NCBI GenBank assembly: GCA_964430695.1
Contig: CAYSFO010000008.1
Span: forward strand, 1-34,369
Reading direction: 5' to 3'
DNA: 34,369 bases
Source of the DNA: MGBC108787 sp964430695
GTDB lineage: Bacteria > Bacillota_I > Bacilli_A > RF39 > UBA660
Within the stretch, counting starts at the first letter, position 1. Every line of letters starts with the position of its first letter. Both the position numbers and the translations under genes were made by a program. Shown here piece after piece: positions 7,768 to 15,213 of the stretch. Below the pieces are notes generated by a model. The model saw only the letters and a list, made by a program, of their open reading frames with translations. It was not told the origin of the DNA and ran no database searches.

Positions 7768-7790
7768 TAAAAAAACACCGAAAGGTGCTT
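7768..7790 (-). terminator. Minus-strand intrinsic terminator
   Basis: Read on the minus strand: AAGCACC, loop TTTC, then GGTGTTTTTTT. The stem is 4 strong pairs plus a G-U and two A-T pairs with a run of seven T's. There is no protein gene on the minus strand upstream of it, which implies a small RNA. Confidence 0.7.
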
Positions 7791-7840
7791 ACTCATGGGC
7801 AAGCACTTGAATGAAGTGTCTCGCTTAAATAAACAATAAT
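7768..7840 (-). ncRNA. Candidate antisense RNA of the toxin-like locus
   Basis: The RNA is inferred from the minus-strand terminator at 7768-7790 and a possible promoter further right: -35 TTTACA (7861-7856) with an AT-rich -10 around 7848-7838 at sub-optimal spacing. The predicted transcript of about 60-75 bases would contain the hairpin CACTT-CATTC-AAGTG (about 7803-7818). It would be complementary to the 3' part of any transcript from the small ORF. The 5' end is uncertain. Confidence 0.4.
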
Positions 7841-7891
7841 ATAGTTTTTTATAAATGTAAATTCTTTTTTATAGAAAAGAGTAAAATAATG

Positions 7892-7920
7892 TGATAAAAT
7901 GTAAACATAATTAGAGGAGG
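7892..7920 (+). promoter_or_regulatory. Extended -10 and ribosome binding site of the G-tract surface protein
   Basis: TGATAAAAT (7892-7900) is a TGn-type extended -10 without an evident -35. GAGGAGG (7914-7920) follows and lies 8 bases before ATG 7929. This perfect site supports 7929 as the real start of the downstream gene although the frame is broken after 16 codons. Confidence 0.55.
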
Positions 7921-7928
7921 AAAAGAAA

Positions 7929-9399
7929 ATGAAAAAAAGAAATTTAAACCTCCCAACCAGAAATAGTCATCTGGGGGGGGGGTATATTAGATAGGAACCC
8001 AGAGAGACTAAAACGGTTTAACCAAAACAAAAAGCGAATAACAATTGTAGTAATGTTATTTGTACTATTTATGATACCACAGGTAAAAGCAGTAACAAGT
8101 GATCAAGTACTATATGGAGATAAAACAGTAACAGAAGCATTAGATGAACTAAATGTATGTGCAACCAGTGGAAATGCAACATCAGGTGACATACTAAGTG
8201 GAAAGACAGCGTATGTCCAAGGAAAGCTAGTAACAGGAACGATGCCAACATTAGCAACGACGGGTTGTAATAATACTGAATGTACTAATGGTCATGCAGA
8301 TGCAACTATGACGTCTTATGGAGCAAAAAGTAGTAATGATTCAACAGGTTATTTATATCTAGGGCTACCAAAAAATACATATACAGGAAACAATGCCTTT
8401 TTAAGAGCTTCAGCAAATGAAGTAGCAACAGCAATCGGATTAACAGGAGCAAAAATAATACCAGGGAATACAGTACTAGGAGTAAGTAGTACAGTTGCAA
8501 GTAAAACAGCAGCGACGTATACACCAGGAACAAGTAATCAAACGATAAGTGCAGGTCAATACCTAAGTGGAGCACAAACCATCAAAGGAGATAGCCATTT
8601 AATACCAGAAGCACTTAGATGTGGAGTAACCATATTTGGAGTAACAGGAACAGACGGATGTGGAACTTATGGATTTAAGGCTAAAGTAGGGGACTATGTT
8701 AAGATGACGCCAACAAAGACATCGTATTCTATAGCAACAAGTCTAACAGGATATTCAAGTGCTCAAACGATTAATCCAAGTGAATTAAACTTATGGAGAA
8801 TCATCAAACTAAATAGTGATGGAACAATAGAAATGGTATCAGAATATATATCAAGTACAGTAGTATATTTTCAAGGTCAAGCAGCATATAAAAAGTTAGT
8901 GGGAAGTCTAAATACAATAGCCAATCAATATGCAAATTCTACATATACAACAGGCACAAGACATATGGGTTATGATAATCAAACAGCGAATTTAAGTGTA
9001 ACTCTATCTGCTTCTACATGTAAAAATTCAACAACAGTTGATAATAGTTTAGAAACAAAAGGCTGTGGAGATGTAGGACATAACCATGATCTCAACCTAG
9101 TAAAGGCTGCAATGGGAACTTTGAAAGCAAATAAAGTAACTGCGACAACAACTGCAACATCTTATTGGTTAGCTTCGCGCCACTTCTACTATGCCAGTTC
9201 CACGGAATATAGCTGGCGCGGAAGGGTCGTAGTCACGGACGGAAGTGCGGTCAGCAACGACCTATATGGTTATAATAATTACGGTTGGTACACAGACCGT
9301 AGCGTCAGCTATGCGTTACGTCCAGTTATTACATTGAAATCTGGAGTTATTCCATCTTCTGGATCTGGCTCGAGTTCTTCCCCTTGGGTGTTATCTTAA
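7929..9399 (+). CDS. Surface protein with tail-fibre-like repeats and a hypervariable lectin-like C-terminus; out of frame at a G10 tract
   Basis: Translation should begin at ATG 7929, 8 bases after GAGGAGG, and reads MKKRNLNLPTRNSHLGGG. In this sequence the G10 run at 7973-7982 sends it to TAG 7992-7994. With nine (or twelve) G's the frame joins LDRNPERLKRFNQNKKR and a signal anchor (ITIVVMLFVLFMIPQVKA), then the long frame that ends at 9399. From ATG 8053, which has no ribosome binding site, that frame is 448 aa. The mature part has repeats seen in phage tail-fibre-like proteins (SGKTAYVQGKLVTGTM, YTPGTSNQTISAGQYLSG, IPEALRCGVTIFGVTG), several Cys, an LWRIIKLNSDGTIEMV strand region, and the C-terminal SYWLASR...YALRPVITL domain of the formylglycine-generating-enzyme/C-type-lectin kind. 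The final Gly/Ser tail ends in PWVLS. It is probably an exported adhesin-like display protein. The ligand is unknown. Confidence 0.75.
7973..7982 (+). repeat. Homopolymeric G10 tract, candidate phase-variation switch
   Basis: Ten consecutive G's lie 44 bases into the coding sequence of a surface protein in an otherwise AT-rich context. One G fewer restores the frame. A homopolymer assembly error is the alternative. Confidence 0.7.
9165..9342 (+). other. Candidate diversity-generating-retroelement variable region
   Basis: The segment from SYWLASR to YALRPVI differs sharply from its gene. By hand count 47 of 80 bases at 9171-9250 are G or C, and many codons end in C (cac, ttc, tac, gcc, tcc, cgc, gtc, gac) in an AT-rich genome. 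That is the expected result when AAY codons of a template repeat are mutated at their adenines and copied in. It lies near the 3' end of the gene in a lectin-fold domain, the usual position of such regions. No template repeat or reverse transcriptase was seen in the window. Confidence 0.55.
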
Positions 9400-9453
9400 A
9401 AAATATGTTGATGGAGTATAATTGGATTAAGAATTTAAATTAATTATTTTTAG

Positions 9454-9479
9454 AGTAAGAATTCATTTTCTTACTTTTT
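9454..9479 (+). terminator. Terminator of the surface-protein gene
   Basis: AGTAAGAA (9454-9461), loop TTCATT, TTCTTACT (9468-9475), then a T-run. Confidence 0.75.
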
Positions 9480-9535
9480 ATATACCCAAATGATAGTTAT
9501 TATGTTAAAATTAGTTAAGATACGAGGGGTATAGT

Positions 9536-11173
9536 ATGGAGAAAATAACGATTACATTTAAAGATGGAACTACAAATGAATTTCCTTATAATGCAACGGT
9601 TTATGATGTAGCTAATTTTTATCAAGAAAAAATGAAACATGATATTTTAGGAGCAAAGATAAACAATGAAATTGTAAGTATGAATACACATTTAACTAAA
9701 AATTGTTCTATTGAGTTTATAGATATTTTAGATCCTTATGGATATCGTATGTATCAAGCTGCATTAAAGTTTGTTTTTGAAGTGGCCGTAAAAGAAACAT
9801 TTCCTAATGTAGAAGTGAATTTTTTGCATAGTGTTCCTAAAGGGATTATGGCTGAAATAAAAGGACATAATATTGTTAAAAATGATTTAAATCAAATTAA
9901 AGATGCTATGACAAAGATTATTAGTGCCGATAAAAAAATTGAAAAATACAATGTTTCTGCTAAAGATGCTATAAATTACTTTGAAACACATAATCAACAT
10001 GAAAAAGCTTTAAATATTCATAATATGAATGTTGATATTGTAAGATTTTATAAATTGAAGAAGTATTATAATTTTTATTATACGGAACTTCCTTATGATA
10101 CGAAAAAGATAAATAAGTATGATTTAGTCTATTTAGGAAAAAATAAAATAGTTCTTGTATATCCAAATAGTCAAACGAAAGGTTCTGTTCCAGAATATGT
10201 TCCTTATGACAATATAATTCATACGTTTGAAGAAGGCAAGAATTGGTTAGAATTAATGCATGTTCCATATTTATCTGATTTAAATGAACAGGTTAGTTCT
10301 AGTAAAATAAAAAGTTTAATTGAAGCGAATGAGCTTGTATTTAATGAACATATTTCAAAAGTAGCTAATCAAATTCATGGTAAAAAAGATGCCAAAGTTA
10401 TTTTAATATCAGGACCATCTTCTACAGGAAAAACGACAACGACAAAAAGATTATCTAGTTATTTGAAAGCACTTGGGTGTGATACAATTCCTATATCCGT
10501 AGATGACTATTATAAAGATAGAGAAGATACTCCTAAAAATGAAAAGGGAGAATATGATTTTGAATCATTAAAGGCCATTGATACGAAAATGTTTAATGAT
10601 GATTTAAATGATTTATTGAACGGAAAAGAAGTTCATCTTCCGGTTTATGATTTTGTGATTAGTAAAAAAACGCGTCGAGCAAATGCAGTAAAAATGAAAG
10701 AAAACACAATTTTATTAATTGAAGGACTTCATTGCTTAAATGATGATTTAACACCCGATGTGGATAACAAATATAAATATAAAATTTATTTAAGTCCTTT
10801 TATACCACTTGGAATTGATCGACATAATTATGTTTCTACTGTAGATTTAAGATTATTTAGAAGAATTATTCGTGATAATCGTACGAGAGGTACGAATGTA
10901 TCTAGAACAATTGAACTATGGCAAGGTGTGCGTGATGGAGAAGAAAAATATATATTTCCTTATATTCACCAAGCGGATGTCGTTATTAACACATCATATG
11001 TGTTTGAAGTAGGTGTATTAAAAGTTTTTGTAGAGCCTTTACTTTATTCAGTTGGATTGGATTCTCCTTATTATGAAGAAGCTAGAAGACTGATAAAATC
11101 TTTGCAAGGTTTTTATCCGATTCCAAGTGAATATATAAGTAAAGATTCTATTTTAAGAGAATTTATTGGTTAG
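9536..11173 (+). CDS. Nucleoside kinase with TGS and ThrRS-editing-like N-terminus (uridine kinase family)
   Basis: The 545-aa product has three parts. Residues 1-65 are a TGS domain (ITITFKDGTTNEFPYNATVYDVA). Residues about 66-240 resemble the second additional domain of threonyl- and alanyl-tRNA synthetases, here without its full metal motif. Residues about 285-500 form a P-loop kinase of the phosphoribulokinase/uridine kinase family, with Walker A GPSSTGKTT (293-301), the SVDDYYKDRED substrate loop, the DFESLKAID segment and LIEGLHCLN. This fusion is well known in Clostridia and relatives and is annotated as nucleoside kinase. It presumably phosphorylates uridine/cytidine, but the substrate is unproven. 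ATG 9536 follows a GAGGGG site, with a TGTTAAAAT extended -10 at 9503-9511. The gene ends 14 bases before gap. Confidence 0.88.
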   Translation: MEKITITFKDGTTNEFPYNATVYDVANFYQEKMKHDILGAKINNEIVSMNTHLTKNCSIEFIDILDPYGYRMYQAALKFVFEVAVKETFPNVEVNFLHSVPKGIMAEIKGHNIVKNDLNQIKDAMTKIISADKKIEKYNVSAKDAINYFETHNQHEKALNIHNMNVDIVRFYKLKKYYNFYYTELPYDTKKINKYDLVYLGKNKIVLVYPNSQTKGSVPEYVPYDNIIHTFEEGKNWLELMHVPYLSDLNEQVSSSKIKSLIEANELVFNEHISKVANQIHGKKDAKVILISGPSSTGKTTTTKRLSSYLKALGCDTIPISVDDYYKDREDTPKNEKGEYDFESLKAIDTKMFNDDLNDLLNGKEVHLPVYDFVISKKTRRANAVKMKENTILLIEGLHCLNDDLTPDVDNKYKYKIYLSPFIPLGIDRHNYVSTVDLRLFRRIIRDNRTRGTNVSRTIELWQGVRDGEEKYIFPYIHQADVVINTSYVFEVGVLKVFVEPLLYSVGLDSPYYEEARRLIKSLQGFYPIPSEYISKDSILREFIG

Positions 11174-11187
11174 AGAGGAAAATGGAA

Positions 11188-12195
11188 ATGATTAAAGTAG
11201 CAATTAATGGTTTTGGAAGAATTGGTAGAGTGGCTTTTAGAGAAATGATTGTGAGTAAAGATTTTGATATTGTAGCTATTAATGACTTAACAGACCCAGA
11301 GGAACTTGCTTATTTATTAAAATACGATACAAATCATCGAACATTCCATGAAGATATGATTACATTTCAAGGGGATGAGTTAGTTATCAACAATCGTAAA
11401 AGAATTAAAGTTTATGCGGAAAAAGATCCTATAAATCTTCCTTGGGGGTCTCTTGGAGTCGATTTAGTTTTAGAATGTACAGGTTTATTCACAAATTTAG
11501 AAGATGCTTCTAAACATATTACAGCTGGAGCTAAGAAAGTACTTATTTCTGCTCCTGCAAAGGGAAATATAAAAACGATTGTTTATAATGTAAATGATTC
11601 TATTTTGACCAATGAAGATAGGATTATTTCTGGGGCTTCTTGTACAACGAATTGTTTAGCACCCATTTTAAATGTTATTCACAAACAATTTGGTATTGAA
11701 AAAGGGTTTATGAGTACGATTCATGCCTATACCAATGATCAAGCTACTTTGGATGTTCCTCATAAAAAAGGAATTAAAGAAAGAAGAGGACGTGCGGCAG
11801 CGATGAACATTATTCCGACTTCTAGTGGTGTTACGAAAGCGATTGGGGAAGTTATTCCTGATTTAAATGGTAAGATTGATGGACTTGCTTATCGTGTTCC
11901 GGTAAGTGATGGCTCTTTAGTTGATTTAGTGTTAGAGTTAAAAGCAAATGTTACGGTTGATTTCATTAATCAAGTGTTGGTCAATAGTCAAAATGAGTCA
12001 TTAAAAGTAACTTTTGATCCTATTGTATCTAGTGATATCATTGGAAAAAAGTGTGGCTCATTAGTTGATGGGTCTTTAACGAAAGTAATTGAAGTGGGTG
12101 GAAAGCAACTCGTAAAAATTGCGGCATGGTATGACAATGAAACCGGCTATACATGCCAAATGCTTAGAACAGCTAAAAAAATGTTTGAAATATAA
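11188..12195 (+). CDS. gap: Glyceraldehyde-3-phosphate dehydrogenase
   Basis: It oxidises glyceraldehyde 3-phosphate to 1,3-bisphosphoglycerate in glycolysis. The 335-aa product starts IKVAINGFGRIGRVAFRE (NAD-binding). Asp33 in INDLTD favours NAD over NADP. The active site is SGASCTTNCLAPI with Cys152, and His179 is in FMSTIHAYTNDQ. The C-terminus has the WYDNETGYTCQM motif. I start it at ATG 11188, since GAGAGG (11173-11178) is 9 bases away. ATG 11182, two codons upstream, would be too close. It follows the nucleoside kinase and has its own terminator, so it may be cotranscribed with that gene and is separate from pgk. Confidence 0.95.
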   Translation: MIKVAINGFGRIGRVAFREMIVSKDFDIVAINDLTDPEELAYLLKYDTNHRTFHEDMITFQGDELVINNRKRIKVYAEKDPINLPWGSLGVDLVLECTGLFTNLEDASKHITAGAKKVLISAPAKGNIKTIVYNVNDSILTNEDRIISGASCTTNCLAPILNVIHKQFGIEKGFMSTIHAYTNDQATLDVPHKKGIKERRGRAAAMNIIPTSSGVTKAIGEVIPDLNGKIDGLAYRVPVSDGSLVDLVLELKANVTVDFINQVLVNSQNESLKVTFDPIVSSDIIGKKCGSLVDGSLTKVIEVGGKQLVKIAAWYDNETGYTCQMLRTAKKMFEI

Positions 12196-12220
12196 AATGT
12201 TGATATTTATCGACATTTTT
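12196..12220 (+). terminator. Terminator after gap
   Basis: AATGTTGAT (12196-12204), loop ATTT, ATCGACATT (12209-12217) with one G-U pair, then T-run. Confidence 0.8.
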
Positions 12221-12231
12221 TATATAGTTCT

Positions 12232-12260
12232 TTGCTAGATAGGAAATGTTCGGTTATAAT
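12232..12260 (+). promoter_or_regulatory. Promoter of pgk-tpiA
   Basis: -35 TTGCTA (12232-12237), 17-base spacer, -10 TATAAT (12255-12260). The pgk ATG lies 18 bases beyond the -10, so the leader is very short. Confidence 0.7.
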
Positions 12261-12277
12261 AAGAAAGAGATGATGTT

Positions 12278-13489
12278 ATGAAACGAAGAATAGAAAAAAT
12301 GGATTTAAAAGATAAAACTGTAATTGTTCGTTGTGACTATAACGTTCCTATTCGTAATGGTGTTATTTTAGATGATACAAAAATTGTTGAAAGTTTAGAA
12401 ACACTTCGTTATTTAATAAAGAATGATTGTAAAATTATTATTCTAAGCCATTTAGGAAAAGTAAAAAAAGAAGATGATAAATTAATCTATACTCTTGAGC
12501 CAGTTGCGAAAAGATTAAAAGAATTGTTAGGAAGCGAAGTCTATTTTAGTCATCAAATTATGGATCCAGAAATACTTAATCGTGTGAAGCTTCTTCTTCC
12601 TAAAGATATTTTATTGTTAGAAAATACTCGATTTTTAGATGTACCAAACAAATTAGAAAGTAAATGTGATGCACAACTGTCTTCCTTTTTTGCTTCTTTG
12701 GCGGATGTATTTGTCATGGATGCTTTTGCTTCTGCTCATCGAGCACATGCATCAACGGTTGGAATTACAAAATATATACCAAGTTGTATTGGTTTTTCTG
12801 TAGAACGCGAACTTGCCTCTTTAGATCGATTTTTAAAGGAACCGAAACATCCATTTACCGTTATTATGGGTGGAGCGAAAGTAGAAGATAAATTAGAACT
12901 TATAGCTGCTATGTTACCTAAATGTGATTATTTGCTTTTAGCTGGAGGACTTGCCAATAGTTTTTTAAAAGCTCTCAATTTTAATATAGGTTCGTCTTTA
13001 GCAACTGATAGTGAAAGAACTATTGAAAAACTAAAACAAATTTTGTTAGAGCATAGAGACAAATTGATGCTTCCTTTAGATGCTGTTGTTGGAAGAACTT
13101 ATGACAAAAATTATGCTCGTTATCGAAAAATTAATGAGATAGATGACAATGATGTTATTTTAGATATTGGAACACGAACATTAGAAAAATATAGAATTGC
13201 TATTAAAGAGAGTGAAACCATATTTTTAAATGGTACGATGGGTCTTTATGAAGATTCTCGATTTTCAAATGGTACAGAAGAATTATTCAATCTTTTAAAA
13301 TCGCAAAATGCTATCGTTGTTGTTGGTGGAGGCGACTCTGTAAGTGCCGTAAAAAATTTAGGTTTTAAAGACGAATTTACCTATCTTTCTTGTGGCGGTG
13401 GTGCCACTTTAGAATATTTAATCCAAGGGCATTTAATAGGAATAGATAGTATACAGGAGGAGACGGAAATTGAAGTACTTGATGTGTAA
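12278..13489 (+). CDS. pgk: Phosphoglycerate kinase
   Basis: It makes ATP from 1,3-bisphosphoglycerate. The 403-aa product carries VIVRCDYNVP (family RVDFNVP), the substrate-binding ILSHLGKV, AFASAHRAHASTVG, the AGGLANSF hinge region, LNGTMGLYED and the nucleotide site VVVGGGDSVSAV. Cys and Tyr replace the usual Val/Asp and Phe in the first motif (RCDYN), a mild divergence. The C-terminus has an acidic tail (EETEIEVLDV), and within the region coding for it are the ribosome binding site and start of tpiA, overlapping by 20 bases. The two are therefore coupled. Confidence 0.95.
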   Translation: MKRRIEKMDLKDKTVIVRCDYNVPIRNGVILDDTKIVESLETLRYLIKNDCKIIILSHLGKVKKEDDKLIYTLEPVAKRLKELLGSEVYFSHQIMDPEILNRVKLLLPKDILLLENTRFLDVPNKLESKCDAQLSSFFASLADVFVMDAFASAHRAHASTVGITKYIPSCIGFSVERELASLDRFLKEPKHPFTVIMGGAKVEDKLELIAAMLPKCDYLLLAGGLANSFLKALNFNIGSSLATDSERTIEKLKQILLEHRDKLMLPLDAVVGRTYDKNYARYRKINEIDDNDVILDIGTRTLEKYRIAIKESETIFLNGTMGLYEDSRFSNGTEELFNLLKSQNAIVVVGGGDSVSAVKNLGFKDEFTYLSCGGGATLEYLIQGHLIGIDSIQEETEIEVLDV

Positions 13490-14171
13490 TTTAAAATCAA
13501 ATAAAACATTAAAAGAAGTATTAGAGTATAAAAAAAGGTTAGCTAATTTAAAATTTGGATCGGTAGAATTTGTCTTATTTCCCTCTACTATTTATTTACC
13601 TTTTTTTTATGATGTTCCATACAAAATAGGTAGTCAGAATGTTTCAAGATATGCTCATGGGAGTTATACCGGCGAAGTACTTGCCTCCCAGCTTTCCAGT
13701 TTGAAAGTTTCTTATGTTCTGATTAACCATGCAGAGGCAAATGATAAAACGGAAGACGTTATTAAAAAAATTAAAAATGCCACTATACAAAAAATGAAAG
13801 TGGTTTTATGTGTTGGAGAAGAAAATAAACAGAGTGCAGAAGAAACAAAGCAAGAACTGATTACAAAAATAGATGCAATTTTTTTACAATTAACAAAAAA
13901 GGAACAAGAAAATATTTTGATTGCTTATGAGCCTTCTTGGGCAATTCATAATGGGGATATTGTTTTACCTGAGGTTATTTCTATTATTAGTACACGTTTA
14001 AAAGACTATCTTAAAAATCACTATCACTTGTCTCTTCCTATCTTATACGGAGGAAGTATAAATACTATAAATATTAAAAATCTTACAAAAATAGAGAGTA
14101 TTGATGGCTATTTAGTTGGAAATTGTGCTAATATTCCTCAAAATATAGCAGAATTGTTAGAAATCATATAA
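13470..14171 (+). CDS. tpiA: Triosephosphate isomerase (divergent)
   Basis: It interconverts dihydroxyacetone phosphate and glyceraldehyde 3-phosphate. The 233-aa product is shorter than the usual about 250 aa. Recognisable sites are Asn7/Lys9 in CNLKSN, GSYTGEVLASQL, LCVGEE, catalytic Glu154 in AYEPSWAI and the phosphate-binding YGGSIN. His87 is kept, but its motif reads INHAEAN instead of the usual IGHSERR, and the C-terminal GGASL is GNCAN. The start is TTG 13470, 7 bases after AGGAGG and inside the end of pgk. The operon position after pgk supports the call. The missing Ser/Arg residues after His87 make activity worth testing. Confidence 0.88.
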   Translation: MKYLMCNLKSNKTLKEVLEYKKRLANLKFGSVEFVLFPSTIYLPFFYDVPYKIGSQNVSRYAHGSYTGEVLASQLSSLKVSYVLINHAEANDKTEDVIKKIKNATIQKMKVVLCVGEENKQSAEETKQELITKIDAIFLQLTKKEQENILIAYEPSWAIHNGDIVLPEVISIISTRLKDYLKNHYHLSLPILYGGSINTINIKNLTKIESIDGYLVGNCANIPQNIAELLEII

Positions 14172-14237
14172 AAAGTATGATTTATTTTAGACATCATTTT
14201 TACATGTAGGGATAATTTATGATAAAAGCTAACAAAA

Positions 14238-14303
14238 TTTGACAGCAATTTACATATTGTTACAAAACATTTTCTAGTATTTTTATTATTCTTTTTTTAT
14301 AAT
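14238..14303 (+). promoter_or_regulatory. Possible spo0A control region
   Basis: TATAAT at 14298-14303 could be a -10 without a good -35. TTTGACA at 14238-14244 is one base from the 0A-box complement TTCGACA and could allow autoregulation. It also resembles a -35, but no -10 lies at the right distance. Weak call. Confidence 0.3.
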
Positions 14304-14346
14304 TAATTTGCGTGCAGTAAATATTTTAGTGGAAAAGGAGAAGAGG

Positions 14347-15108
14347 ATGAAAACAACAATTAATGTTCTTATGATTGATGATAATGATTCCATCATAAGC
14401 AAAACAAAGGAGTATTTTAGTAGTCACGCAGTAATTAATGTAGTAAAAACAATCAACAATGGCAAAGAAGGTTTAGAATATATTCTAGAGAATAAGAATT
14501 CATTTGATATTGTTCTTATGGATATCATTATGCCAGAGGTAGACGGAATTACTATTTTGGAAGAAATGAAAAAACAAAATATTAAGAAGAATGTTATTAT
14601 TTTAACCAGTTATAAAAAAGAATCTACAATTAAGATGGTAAGCCAGTATGATGTTGATTATTATATGTTAAAGCCATTTGATGTAAGTACTTTAGAAAAG
14701 AGAATTTTAAGTATTGTAAATTTGGAAGAAGAAAGTGAGAGTAAAGATAATCATATAGAAATTGCTATTAGTAAATTATTACATTCTTTAGGAATTCCTT
14801 CTCATATTCGCGGATATCAATATATTAGAGAAAGTATTTATATGATGTATCAAAATCCCGATATGATTGGTGGAATTACAAAATGTATTTATCCCGAAAT
14901 TGCTAGTAAATTTGATACAACCGCTAGTCGTGTGGAAAGAGCTATTCGCCATGCTATTGAAGTCAGTTGGGCTAGAGGAGATTATGAACTTATGGAAGAA
15001 CTTTTCGGTCACAGTGTTGATTATGATCGTAGTAAACCAACCAATTCTGAATTTATTGCCACTTTAGCAGATAATTTAAGATTAAATAACCAATTAACCG
15101 TTGTTTAA
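14347..15108 (+). CDS. spo0A: Sporulation master regulator Spo0A
   Basis: Spo0A is the response regulator at the end of the sporulation phosphorelay. The 253-aa product has an N-terminal receiver domain: acidic pocket Asp11/Asp12 in LMIDDND, phospho-acceptor Asp59 in IVLMDIIMP, Thr in IILTSYK, and Lys in MLKPFD. The C-terminal Spo0A DNA-binding domain contains SHIRGYQYIRESIYMMYQNP, TTASRVERAIRHAIEVSWAR, LFGHSVDYDRSKPTNSEFIA and ADNLRL, which are diagnostic. ATG 14347 follows GGAAAAGGAG (14331-14340) at good spacing. An upstream TTG (14308) has no such site. It sits alone between tpiA and gpmI and is closed by its own terminator, an unusual place for it. Confidence 0.95.
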   Translation: MKTTINVLMIDDNDSIISKTKEYFSSHAVINVVKTINNGKEGLEYILENKNSFDIVLMDIIMPEVDGITILEEMKKQNIKKNVIILTSYKKESTIKMVSQYDVDYYMLKPFDVSTLEKRILSIVNLEEESESKDNHIEIAISKLLHSLGIPSHIRGYQYIRESIYMMYQNPDMIGGITKCIYPEIASKFDTTASRVERAIRHAIEVSWARGDYELMEELFGHSVDYDRSKPTNSEFIATLADNLRLNNQLTVV

Positions 15109-15131
15109 GGTAACAGTAGTTATCTTTTTTT
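15107..15131 (+). terminator. Terminator of spo0A
   Basis: AAGGTAAC (15107-15114), loop AGTA, GTTATCTT (15119-15126), then T-run. The stem begins in the stop codon. Confidence 0.75.
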
Positions 15132-15156
15132 GTTATTTTTCTTGAGAAACTATAAA

Positions 15157-15185
15157 TTGAGTTTTTTTTAGTATATTGGTATAAT
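15157..15185 (+). promoter_or_regulatory. Promoter of gpmI
   Basis: -35 TTGAGT (15157-15162), 17-base spacer, extended -10 TGGTATAAT (15177-15185). Confidence 0.7.
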
Positions 15186-15213
15186 AATATAGTTAAGAAA
15201 ATGGTGAAATTAA

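Larger units (their letters stand above)
7618..7826. repeat. Imperfect inverted repeat flanking the small hydrophobic ORF
   Basis: The segment at 7618-7647 (GCGAGGCATGAAATTC followed by TAGGGTTTGCC) resembles the reverse complement of 7795-7826 (GCGAGACACTTCATTC followed by AAGTGCTTGCC). About 19 of 28 aligned positions match by eye, including GCGAG and TTGCC. In a transcript covering both, the ends could pair and enclose the small ORF. Confidence 0.45.

Noticed and set aside
8053..8055. ATG 8053 as the true start of the surface protein
   Set aside because: It has no ribosome binding site and lies within the signal anchor; the strong site belongs to ATG 7929. Reinitiation cannot be excluded.
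8069..8575. Minus-strand open frames opposite the surface-protein gene
   Set aside because: They are Leu/His-rich shadows of Ser/Thr-rich repeats with no ribosome sites.
14172..14205. Possible terminator after tpiA
   Set aside because: Only a 5-bp ATGAT/ATCAT stem with a long loop before a short T-run; too weak to call.
14867..15067. Second plus-strand frame inside spo0A
   Set aside because: It lies within the highly conserved Spo0A DNA-binding domain and lacks a ribosome site.
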